Part shown: positions 35,714 through 46,043 of the stretch, in pieces
Layout of the letters: each line of letters starts with the position of its first letter
How positions within the stretch are numbered: position 1 is the stretch's first letter
Assembly: GCA_960531495.1 (NCBI GenBank)
Contig: OY482861.1
Location: 7,505,839 to 7,569,838, forward strand
Length of the DNA: 64,000 bases
Source of the DNA: Zeus faber
Taxonomy: Eukaryota; Chordata; Actinopteri; Zeiformes; Zeidae
Reading direction: 5' to 3'
The notes under the pieces: generated by a model
What the model was told of the DNA's origin: nothing
The model's input: the letters and a program-made list of their open reading frames with translations, nothing else
The model's database searches: none
Program-made: the position numbers and the translations under genes

Positions 35714-37705
35714 CTATGAAGTGGAGATAATTTTCTTAAGCTTCACAAACTCTTCGCTCGTGAGCTGCAACAGAGAGGCAGAGTTGGAGTTCAACATGAA
35801 CACAGAGGAGGATGAACCCTTCTCAGATCCATCCACCACCTCTCCCTTAGACATGTCTTCATTTGGGACTATCACTTTAGAGATTCCAAAGTCTTGCTTA
35901 ACAGCAAAGGGGCTTGGATTGACTTTCATTTGGAGTGGAATATCCTCCTCACCTTCACTGCTGTAGGAATCAAGAACATTTGTTGTTTTTGAGTGGTACC
36001 ACTTTAGGATATCCTGTTGATTGCATGGAAAGGTGCCTTGTCTATATAAGTCTTTGATGGTTGATGGCAAAGTCTGAAAGCTGGAGGGGACACGGTAAAG
36101 ATCTGTGTTGTAGGCATCCCTTGTGGTGAGGTTGGTCGGTGTAGAGAAAGTCATATTCCTCTGACTTGGGTTCGTATCTTGAACATGGTCTCTGGGTCGA
36201 CCCTGAGAGGACAGAGCATAGGAAGAGACGTCTGTTTCTGAGGAACTTCTTACTCTACCATTGCCCTCTTGACCAGGAAGCTGTTTTGTAGATGAGGGTC
36301 CGTACATCTTGATCCAGTTTTGCAGTACAGCCAGAGGTATCTGGATTTCCATTTTCCTTGTACTTTCACTTGCTTGACAAGGTAATGCACAGCTGAGGTT
36401 TAGGACCCTTGGGCTTGGTTTTGGGTTCTCCTCTTTCTCTTCCTGTTTTCTGGTTGGGCATTGGATCTTCAGAGAGTTGCACATTGCACTTCCCATTGCA
36501 GGTCCAGTGTTTTCTGCTCTTGGGGTTGGAGCAGAGGCGGATGATGCAATGGAAGGGGTTTTGAGGTGTGTGAAGTCCTCTCTAGCTGCGACAGGGCAAG
36601 AATCAGCAAGTCTTGGCAAATAACTACGTTCCAGGACCACATTAGTGTTCTTTGTTTCATCGCTCCTCAGTCTCTTGTGGGGGTAAAGCGGAGAAGGCTT
36701 GTTCAAAAACTTTGGGTTCTTGGTGGCTGGAGGTGAAGAAAATGATGACGGAGGGTGGCTTTTTGTCTCAAGACTGGAGATTTTAACACTGAGGTTAAGA
36801 GGCTCTGCCAAGCCAGAGGAAGTCTTGTATTGTTCGGCCAGGTAGCGCAAGTGCTCCAGCGGCTGCTCGGTGTTCTCTGTCGATCTTTGGGGAGGCAAAG
36901 GGTAAGAAAACCGAGGCTGGGGGGCTGGTGGACCCCTCGGGCCGAGCACTGAGGAAGAATTCGGGATGAAAGAGGGCAATACTGGGTAGCCCTGATGGTA
37001 GTAGTGAGGGAATTGTACAGGTTGAGAAAAGAGCGTCATGTAGGAGTCTGGCAAGATGGCACATGGATTCTGGTCAAAATAGAAAATGGACAGTTATTAA
37101 TTGGTCAAAATGGTCAGCAATGACATTATGTGTAAATAGTTATTCAGGCCTAATGTCATCTATTTGTACCTTCTCCTCTATTTTATAATTCAAGTTTCCA
37201 CAAACCTGAGGCCGAGGCATGGGCGGATTCCTGCGTTTTGGTGGCCTCTGGCATTCATCTCCTTTATGGTGAAAGTGCTTTGACTGAGGTTGTGGTAGAA
37301 AACTGCTTACGTCTCCACCTTTCACATGGCATTCATATGGCAGAAGGAGTCTGTGGAAGGGGTTCAGGTTACATACATCACATATCACATTATCACTCAC
37401 TGCCTGAGATAACATAATTCATAAATAAGTATACATATTATAGTTTCATAGCCAAATATGTGTTGACATGCACTTTTCAGTTATTTCTACTAACTTCTCG
37501 TAATGCCTGCGGGTGCAGGTTGCTGCGCTGGTGCTGCGAGGGTTTCCTCCCAGGGTGTTGTAAACCTGTTTCCATAGCTGCTGAAGAGTTACCTGGTGAG
37601 ATAAATGACCAATATTAGTCATAATAATAATAATAATAATAATAATAAATTACATTTTATAGATATGATATGATATGTTATGGTATGATATGATATGATA
37701 TATGA

Positions 37706-37747
<42 letters not shown>

Positions 37748-38223
37748 GGCAGCTTGATATTATAAAGATTCTTACCTGGTGGTAGCCACCCAACTTCGTG
37801 ACAGTCTTATACATCACAAACAAGTCAACTAGAAAGCAAGAATAATGTTAGACTCATTTTGACAAATATCTATTCATTATTATTATTTTATTCTACAGTG
37901 TTATCACAGAATAGAATAGAATCACACGGTTTCTATGATCACAAGAATTTGGTAGAGAATTATTTGCATGTAATATAAGTGGAACATATTTTCTGATAGA
38001 TATTGAGATTATTGAGGAAAATGTTGTGTTAGACTAAGTAAAACAGGACGTTTTAAATACTTTTCTTCTATTCTGTTTTAATTTACGCACTTTGTTTGAA
38101 GCCCAGGTGTGGGATTCGCTCTATGGCCGTATCTCTCTTCTTCATGTAGAGGTAGAGGTCTTTGAGGAAAGACTCCTCCGTCATCTGCCATTGATCACTG
38201 CTCCGGACCTCTCCATCGGCCAT
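35714..38223 (-). CDS. arid6: ARID-domain DNA-binding protein (ARID5/arid6-like), five coding exons
   Basis: Exons on the minus strand: 38,223-38,091; 37,828-37,776; 37,592-37,495; 37,350-37,206; 37,069-35,714. Every intron has GT/AG ends, phases match, and the model gives about 594 aa with one stop (35,714). The ARID domain spans about residues 16-106: EESFLKDLYLYMKKRDTAIE, IPHLGFKQ, VMYKTVTKLGGYHQ, LQQLWKQVYNTLGGNPRSTS, CTRRHYEKLLLPYECHVKG. ARID proteins bind AT-rich DNA and act in the nucleus in transcription or chromatin control. The large last exon is low-complexity, with PLNLSVK and a Ser-rich acidic C-terminus (SSSVFMLNSNSASLLQ). A splice acceptor lies 9 bp before the chosen ATG, so a 5' UTR exon, or further coding exon, lies upstream. 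ARID domain: certain; arid6 rather than ARID5A/B: probable, from memory of family sequences. Confidence 0.85.
37619..37748. repeat. Intronic (AAT)n, (TGATA)n and (TCTA)n microsatellites
   Basis: Three adjacent simple repeats within the ARID gene intron between 37,593 and 37,775. (AAT)n is at about 37,621-37,650, ATGATAT-type repeats at 37,662-37,708, and (TCTA)n at 37,709-37,748. Confidence 0.95.
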
Positions 38224-38232
38224 GATGCAGGG

Positions 38233-39316
38233 CTGGAAACACACGTTCTTTATGATATCGGGCATTCGATATAAAGTTTTGCACACATTTATAAGATATG
38301 TCAAGACCACATCAAAATGTATACGTTGTGTTACTTGAAAAACCAGATTGCAACATTCCAGCTTGACAAACCATGATGGGAAAGCCAGTGCTTCAAATTT
38401 GGGTATACAATATGAATGCTGCTGTGTATTTAACAGACACCAGCAAATCATATTTTTTTGATCAAGAAGGGACACGTTTTAAAAATAATAGAAAATAAGC
38501 ATCCTGAAATCACAAGTTCAAAAAGAGATTCCAACGCTAAACTCCTAATACACCCATTTAACAGAGCCAATAATCCCCTATTTCTGTATTATTTTCATTT
38601 TGACATTTCATGTGTGTGGTTCCATTTGTTCTGATATGATTTTTAATCTCATCATTTCATAATTTCCTAAAAATCGAATGGTTCATGTACATTAAATGGT
38701 TTTCCTAATGAATGTCATGAATTATTCTTTTACAAAAAATTTTTTTGAGCCCACTAAGTTCCAATTGAAAAATAATCAACAGTTATTTTATTTTGTTTTC
38801 TACATAAATGAATTATCCCTGAAGGTAAACGTTAAGAAAGATGTAATTTTCAGTTCCGACTTAGTCAGCTTAAGAAAGAAACAGTGATATATTAATGCTT
38901 TCAAAGGTGTATGAAATGTTAATTTTGGTATCATAAGAAAATACCTTATCACAACTAAGTTAATGGTTCAGCATCTAGGCATCTTTTTGCAAAAATGTAT
39001 ATCTAGAGCTCGTAACAGGTGAACAGAAGACTCATAACATGTGGGTCTGTCAATACCCATGCAATTAAAATCTTGCTTGTTTAAATGTAATGTACAAATT
39101 ATTAATTATATTTTTTAATACAAAAAACAAACAGTGAAGGGATTTCATGACCAAGCAAAATTTAAATTTGTAATATTTTTAAGAAATGGTGTGGTTGTAT
39201 ATTCTTTTAGATGTAATATATTTAATAATAATAAAAAATAATAATAAAATGAAATAAAGACTAAAGGGTTAGGGTTAGGGTAAAAACATGAAATAAAGTG
39301 AAGTATTGCTTCTTAC
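38233..39316. other. Probable upstream intron of the ARID gene
   Basis: AT-rich, no coding character. Bounded by the acceptor at 38,233-38,234 and a candidate donor at 39,315-39,316. A short GGGTTAGGGTTAGGGT run lies at 39,266. Confidence 0.35.
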
Positions 39317-39420
39317 CTTTTCTTTTTCCCAGTGGTTGTAACTGATAGAAACTCCAGATCCCGGAACAGGTCACATGCAGGGTTAACACAGGCTCAGTGG
39401 TTCCTGACGCATAGATAATG
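39317..39420 (-). other. Candidate 5' UTR exon of the ARID gene
   Basis: Minus strand shows GGGAAAAAGAAAAG followed by a strong donor GTAAGAAG at about 39,316, about 1.1 kb upstream of the first coding exon's acceptor. Joined to that exon it would not be in frame with the chosen ATG, and it contains ATG-TGA, so it would be non-coding. The left limit is arbitrary; no promoter motif was established. Confidence 0.25.
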
Positions 39421-39639
39421 AACGATGTAAAAACAGGCAAAGTGTGGTCAAACACCACTGTGCGTGAGTGGCGGTGGTGGGTGTACACTCCAGTTCTTTT
39501 ACTTCTTGGAGCTTGTGTCAGACCAGTTGAACCTGTTCAAAAATGCATGCTAAACACCTGGGTTAAAATCAGAATACTTCAGCGAATCCCCCCCCCAACT
39601 CCCCGGGAATTTTTTTTTTCTTAAAAAATGTTCATATAC

Positions 39640-41330
39640 GTAATACTAGTGTTGTATATATACATATGTGATTATTATTGTGTTTATTGAGACCAAGGCA
39701 TTTTTTATAATAGTAGCTGTTGAATGAAAAAAAACACAAGAATTTGGACTGTTAAATCTGTCATCGTTATCAAGGGACAGCATTCTTTTCTCATTATTAT
39801 TCTCACATGGCCACACCATACAACAACAGCATCGTAGTTATTTGCGTCACATTATTCTCTTGATCTTGAACGTTGGCTTCGGAACATGTAATTAGTGTGG
39901 AATTGTGAAGGATAGTTCAATCTGGTTTTATTGCACCTTCAAATTATCAGGGTGGAGCTGCACAAAGGTGACAATCCGGTGACAGTTAACTGTAGGTTAG
40001 AGCATTAGATAGATAGATAAAGAAGTAAGAAACTAAATAAATAAATAAACAAGTATGTAAATAAATAGTAAAATAATAGATAGTACCGGTATGTAAGTAA
40101 GAAAATAGATAAAAAAATATATATATAAGTATGTAAAAACATAAAGAAAGGGAAGGCTTACAGACAGAAGATGAAAACATACGCAAATAACTGACATGAT
40201 GGAATTTCCCATTTTATTTTCCTGTAATTTCTTCCTCATAGACGTTCAAACTGGTTCCAGTGGACACCGACAAATGCAGGCATCACTCCTCAAAGTGACA
40301 ATGTGATGATATAGTGATAAACACAAGGTCTCTCTGACACACTGCCTGCCCCCATGACAGATCTAAACAAACAAGTCTTTAACATCCAGCATTGAGTGAG
40401 TCGACTACTGAGAGTCATTGTTGGAAGAAATTGTATTTATTATGATTTTATGCATTTTACATTTCATATACATTCTTTTTTACAGATATGTTTTTTAAAT
40501 ATCATATATAATGTATAATTTATATGTAATAAAATATATTATATATTATTTATATGATATTATATTATATTTATATTTAATATTAAGAGGTAGATAATGT
40601 GTTCTTGCTCTAGTGCCCTTGTATAATTTTTTTTTAATAGATGCAAACTAATGTAAGAAATATAGAAAACATTTTAAAGTGCAAAATATTAACTAACTAC
40701 AAATTCCTAATCTACATATCTTCTATATTTTTCAAATGCAGTCATTCATTCCACTCAAGATTTAGGATTCCATGGGCTGTCATTCTTCACTCTGCATCTG
40801 CAGGTTCACTTTTGTGAACCTGCAGTTGATAAGTCTATTACTAGTCAATAGACTACACATGACTTTGATTACGTCTTCTGTGCACATTGACACTTTAACC
40901 AACTCCTACAGAAACAAATAAAACAAACCAAAAATTAACCAATGGTGGAAAGTTGAAAGATATGTATTTCTATTGTCTGCCCATGCTGAATCTCAAATGA
41001 CATACAGTGGGAAATGAAGTAATTCACTTTTCCCTAACTCAAAGCTAATAGGCCTTTTTTCAAAATATCTCAAGATAAAATATATTATTGATTTGATCTT
41101 CATTTCAATATCAAAATATTTATGTATGTATTTTCTTTTGGTAAAATATCACATTTAATTGCTGGTTGTGAATAGAACTGACTGTAATGGTGTGTGTTAT
41201 AAAGTGTATATTTGATATTTATGTTTGTTTCATTTTATGATCTCCTTTTTTACTTATTTGACTTAAGCTCTGTGTTGAGCTGGAGTTTGGAACCTGAATA
41301 CTGATACAAGGCGATGAAATGACATTTGGT
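39640..41330. other. No gene recognised; AT-rich
   Basis: Contains degenerate (GATA)/(AAAT) runs at 40,006-40,130, an AT-only stretch near 40,500-40,580, and a perfect 12-bp hairpin at 40,798-40,825. No coding sequence was seen. Confidence 0.5.
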
Positions 41331-41332
41331 TA

Positions 41333-41694
41333 AAAAAATGTCACCCCTCGCGGCAGCTATCCGTCAAAACAGTATTATTGTTTTGTACAAAATCAGTTTG
41401 TATGCAGACGATATCCTACTGTACATACGGAATCCAATATCATCCCTACCAGAGGTGTTCAATCTTATATCTAAATTCTCAGCTATCTCAGACTATTTAA
41501 TAAATTGGACTAAACCCACAGTCTGACCACTCATTGGGGGGGACGGTAATGCTGCAACCCAGAAACTTCACTTAACCATCACAACGGGCAATATTAGATA
41601 CCTTGGTATTGATATCCCCCCCAATCTATCGGATTTGTTTACCCTTAACTTCACTCCATTGCTCAAATCCATTCGATGGAACAACCTACCCATC
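41333..41694 (+). mobile_element. L1/Tx1-type LINE, left part (5'-truncated; interrupted by Gypsy)
   Basis: Encodes SPLAAAIRQNSIIVLYKISL and the RT motif LYADDILLYIRNPISSLPEV, then ITTGNIRYLGIDIPPNLSDL and KSIRWNNLP. It stops inside the codon run that resumes as SLIGRIAAVKMNMLPK at 46,049, after the Gypsy insertion. The join follows the usual L1 order 'W..LPISLIGRI..VKM..LPK'. The start near 41,333 is an abrupt 5' truncation. Confidence 0.85.
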
Positions 41695-42183
41695 TGTCAA
41701 GACCAGAACTGGGAGAGACCCGAACGCACGACACAGGGAGACGGAAGGCAGGCAAAGGATATTTATTAGCCGGGACGGTGGAGCTGGCCGGGAGGACCAG
41801 GAGATGGGGTCCAGGATCCGAGTGGAGAGCCGGGGAACCAGGTTGGATGGAGATGGACGGAGAGCCTTGGTCGACGAGCGGAGACAGGCAGGTAAACCGG
41901 GCTGGCTGGATTTGGAGAGACAGACTGGGTCGACGAAAGGAGACAAGCAGGTAAGGGGAAGACGAGACAACGAGACATAAACTAGGAATATGCACTAGGA
42001 ACTTGGGAGGGAGCCAATAGCGATACAAGTCGGGACAGCTAGTCTGGCAAGGAATGACTAGGAAGCTGGGACTAAATACTGTGCAGGTAATTGATCCCAG
42101 GTGTGTGCAATTGGGCTTGAGTAGGGAGCTGCAGATGGGGCAAGGGCGGCCTCTAGTGGTGCTGGGAGGCCGTGAGCCTAACA
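41695..42183 (-). repeat. Gypsy 3' terminal repeat (489 bp)
   Basis: Begins TGTCAAGACCAGAACTGG and ends GTGAGCCTAACA on the plus strand. It matches 45,460-46,043 apart from segments present only in the other copy. Confidence 0.92.
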
Positions 42184-45100
42184 GTACCCCCCCCTCTACG
42201 GACGCCCCTTGGCGGACACCTGGAACCGGAAGGGCGAGTTTGATTGAAATCCCGGATGAGGGAGGCATCCAGGATCTGTCTCTTTGGGACACAGGAGCAT
42301 TCCTCCGGACCGTATCCCTCCCAGTCCACGAGGTACTGGAAGTCCCTCCCCCGGCGCCGCACCTTCATCCGTCGATGGTGCGGGGGGGTGGTGGGGCCTC
42401 GGCGGGGAGGGAGAGAGGGCTGGAAACCACCAGCTTAAGCAGGGATACATGGAAGGTAGGGTGGACACAGAGGGAGACGGAGGCGTACGGCACAGGGGTT
42501 GATGATTGACTCAATGGGGAAGGGGCCAACATACCGGGGAGCAAGTTTTCGGGAGTCCACCTTGAGGGGCAAGTCCCTTGTGGAGAGCCATACCATCTGT
42601 CCGTGGACGTATGTGGGTGCGGGCGCACGGTGCCGGTTCGCCTGCCGCTGGGACCTGGCAGAGGCCTGGAGTAGGGCAGAGCCGGCCCTCCTCCACGTCC
42701 TCCGGCAACGACCAATGTGGGCCTGGACGGAGGGTATGGCGATCTCAGCCTCCTGGGCAGGGAACAGCGGGGGTTGGTAGCCCAGAGAGCATTGGAAGGG
42801 CGACAGGCCGGAGGAGGCGTTCACCAGGGTGTTGTGGGCGTACTCGGCCCATGGCAGCTGGTCACTCCAGGAGGTGGGGCTGGTGGTTGTCAGGCAGCGG
42901 AGCATGGCCTCCACCTCCTTGTTTGCCCGCTCCGTCTGGCCGTTGGTCTGGGGGTGGAAACCGGAGGAGAGACTGACCTGTGCCCCCAGGGCCGAGCAGA
43001 AGGCGCGCCAGACCTGGGAGGTGAACTGGGGTCCTCTGTCCGACACCACGTCTGCCGGGATGCCATGGCGGTGGAACACCTCGGCCACCAGCAGGTCTGT
43101 GGTCTCCCTCGCCGATGGTAGTGTGGGCAGGGCGAGGAAGTGGGCCACCTTAGAAAAGCGGTCCACCACTGTGAGGATGGTAGTGTTGCCCCGGGATGGT
43201 GGAAGACCGGTGACAAACTCCAGGGCGATGTGGGACCAAGGACGAGTCGGGATGGGTAATGGGCGGAGGAGGCCGGAGTGGGGTCGGGTGGAGGTTTTGG
43301 ACCGGGCGCAGGTGGGACAGGCCGAGACGAAGGACCGGGTGTCAGGGAGCAGGGTCGGCACGAACAGGCGGTTACTGGGTCCGGTACCTGGGTCGGGCTG
43401 GTGTTCCAGCGCTTGGGTGACGAGGGACTCGATCTCCCAGGTGTGTGTGGCGGCAAGGCACAGGGGTGGAAGGATGGGTTCTGGATCCCCTGTCCTCTCC
43501 TCTGGCGCGAACACACAAACCTGACAGGGCGTCAGGTTTGGTGTTCTTGGTTCCTGGGCGGTAGGATAGAGAGAAGTTAAACCGGCCAAAAAACAACGCC
43601 CACCAGGGCTGCCGGGAGTTGAGTCGCTTCGCCGTCCGGATATAGGCCAAGTTCTTATGATCGGTCCAGACGACGAAGGGGTGGATTGCTCCCTCAAGCC
43701 AGTGGCGCCACTCCTCCAGGGCTAGTTTGACGGCCAGTAGTTCCTGGTTACCCACATCATAGTTGCGCTCGGGTGGGGTGAGCCTGCGGGACAGAAAGGA
43801 ACAGGGGTGGAGCTTACCATCGGTTGGGGAGCGCTGAGAAAGTACTGCTCCTACCCCTGTGTCTGAAGTGTCCACCTCTACCACGAACTGGCTGGGCCAA
43901 GACTGGGTCAGACGAAAAGTGGCTCCTGAGGTCGAGGAACGCGGCCTCGGCCACGGCTGTCCACTTGAAGGCCACTGCGGTGGAGGTAAGGGCTGAGAGG
44001 GGAGCAGTGATGCGGCTGAAGTTACGGATGAAGCGCCGGTAGAAGTTTGCAAACCCGAGGAACCGTTGGAGCTGCTTCCTATTGGCTGGGGTTGGCCACT
44101 CCAACACGGCGGCCACCTTCTTGGGGTCCATCTCCAGCCTCCCCAAGGCCAATGATGACTCCTAGGAAGGAAATGGATGGAACATGGAAGACACACTTCT
44201 CGGCCTTAACAGACAGACGGTTTTCCAGGAGGCGCTGCGGCACCAGGCGTACATGTTTTACGTGGTCGGAGAGGGATTTGGAGAAAATCAAGATGTCGTC
44301 AAGGTACACAAAGACAAATGAGTTGAGCATGTCCTGGAGGACATCGTTAATTAGGGCCTGGAAGACCGCTGGGGCATTTGACAGACCAAAGGGCATAACA
44401 AGATACTCGAAGTGTCCGAGCGGGGTGTTGAACGCGGTCTTCCACTCGTCCCCTTCGCGGATGCGGACCAGGTGGTAAGTGTTCGGAGGTCGAGCTTGGA
44501 AAAGTGGGTGGCACCCTGGATGGGGATGAAGACTGAATCCATCAGGGGCAAGGGGTACTTGTCTTTGATAGTGATGTCGTTAAGTCCCCTGAAGTCAATG
44601 CGAGGACGGAGGGTCTTGTCCTTCTTAGCCACAAAGAAGAAACCTGCGCCTAGCGGAGAAGACAAGGGGCGAATAATCCCGGCAGCGAGAGAGTAGCGGA
44701 TGTAAGTTTTCATGGCCTCCTGTTCGGGCTGGGAGACATTATACAGGCGACTGCAGGGGAGGGGAGCGCCTGGCAGGAGGTTGATTGCGCAGTCGTAGGG
44801 GCGATGAGGTGGTGAGGATAGCGCCCCCTGCTTGCTGAAGACCGGGGCCAGGTCCAGATATTGCGACGGAACCGAGGGCAGGTCAGGGCTCTTGGGTACC
44901 CCCGGCGGCGCGCCCAGCAGGGTATAGGCCGAGCGGAGGCAGTGGGCATGACAGTGTGTGCTCCAAGAGCTCACGCTGCCCGAGCGCCAGTCCATCTGAG
45001 GGTTGTGGGTCTGGAGCCAGGGGTACCCCAGAACCACAGGGTTCAGTGGGGAATCAATGAGGAAGAACCTTGAGGACTCACGGTGGTTGCCGGAGAGTAG

Positions 45101-45438
45101 CAGCTTGAAGGGAGCTGTCTGGTGGGTAATTGTTGAAAAACCACCGCGCACTGCACGAGGAAGGCGCAGCAGGTGCCGAAATCGCCGTCGTAAGGCGCTG
45201 GAGCCGGAACGTGGGGCTCAGGGGGGACGAGAGAGGCGCTGAGAGCCCTGGTGGGGGAAGAAGGGCGGGTCGGAGGAGCAGGGGGGGCCACGGGGCTGGA
45301 GGACCCTGTAGGCTGCTGACGGCCGCCGAGATGGTCGAGAGGTGTTCAGATGTCCCGGAGGGCCTGGTCATGTTGCCAAAGCAACACTCCTTGGTCCCGG
45401 AGTGCGCGGCGGAGCCCTTCTGTGTCGGCTGGGTCCAT
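42184..45438 (-). pseudogene. Gypsy gag-pol region with chromodomain (fossil)
   Basis: Recognisable parts on the minus strand: gag-like N-terminus MDPADTEGLRRALRDQGVLL (45,438 down to about 45,050); aspartic-protease-like and RT region about 45,050-43,980 with [11 protein letters not shown]; RNase H about 43,900-43,580 with [20 protein letters not shown]; integrase about 43,500-42,700 with [27 protein letters not shown] and [14 protein letters not shown]; and a chromodomain about 42,368-42,230 ([19 protein letters not shown]). The chromodomain after integrase marks the chromovirus branch of Gypsy. In known members it steers integration to particular chromatin. The region is broken in several places. 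Confidence 0.9.
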
Positions 45439-45459
45439 GTTTTCCTGGCCAGACCGTAC

Positions 45460-46043
45460 TGTCACGACCAGAACTGGGAGAGACCCGAACGCACGACACA
45501 GGGAGACGGAAGGCAGGCAAAGGATGTTTATTAGCCAAGACGGTGGAGCTGGCTGGGGGGACCCGGTCGGGTAGGGATGGAGCAGGGCAGGGCAGGGATG
45601 ATGATGACCAGGAGATGGGGTCCAGGATCCGGGTGGAGAGACGGGGAACCAGGCTGAATGGAGATGGACGGGCAGCCTTGGTCGACGAGCGGAGACAGGC
45701 AGGTAAACCAGGCTGGCTGGATTTGGAGAGACAGACTGGGTCGACGAAAGGAGACAAGCAGGTAAGGGGAAGACGAGACAACGAGACATAAACTAGGAAC
45801 TAGGAATATGCACTTGGAACTTGGAACTTGGAACTTGGAACTTGGAACTTGGAACTTGGAAGGGCGCCAATAGCGATACAACTCGTGAAAGCTTGTTGAC
45901 GGTCTGGCAAGGAATGACTAGGAAGCTGGGACTAAATACTGTGCAGGTAATTGAACCCAGGTGTGTGCAATTGGGCTTGAGTAGGGAGCTGCAGATGCGG
46001 CAAGGGCGGCCTCTAGTGGCGCTGGGAGGCCATGGGCCTAACA
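45460..46043 (-). repeat. Gypsy 5' terminal repeat (584 bp)
   Basis: Longer than its partner. It has an extra GC-rich segment near 45,560-45,605 and a run of about seven GGAACTT-type units at 45,808-45,860 where the partner has one or two. Confidence 0.92.

Larger units (their letters stand above)
41695..46043 (-). mobile_element. Gypsy (Ty3) LTR retrotransposon with chromodomain, structurally near complete but broken
   Basis: A fossil on the minus strand bounded by two related terminal repeats (TG...CA) and by a 5-bp target duplication CCATC (41,690-41,694 and 46,044-46,048). Order on the minus strand: gag-like start at 45,438, protease/RT region, RNase H, integrase, chromodomain, a G-rich polypurine tract next to the 42,183 end, then the 3' terminal repeat. 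The coding region is split over several frames, so it carries several breaks and cannot be taken as active. Close similarity of the two terminal repeats outside simple-repeat differences suggests a fairly recent insertion. It sits inside an L1-type LINE. Confidence 0.93.

Noticed and set aside
39266-39284. Possible interstitial telomere repeat
   Set aside because: Only about two and a half TTAGGG units; too short to mean anything. A similar single unit at 6,705 is also chance.
42435-43697. 420-codon open frame considered as a host gene
   Set aside because: It is integrase of the Gypsy element, lying between matching terminal repeats.
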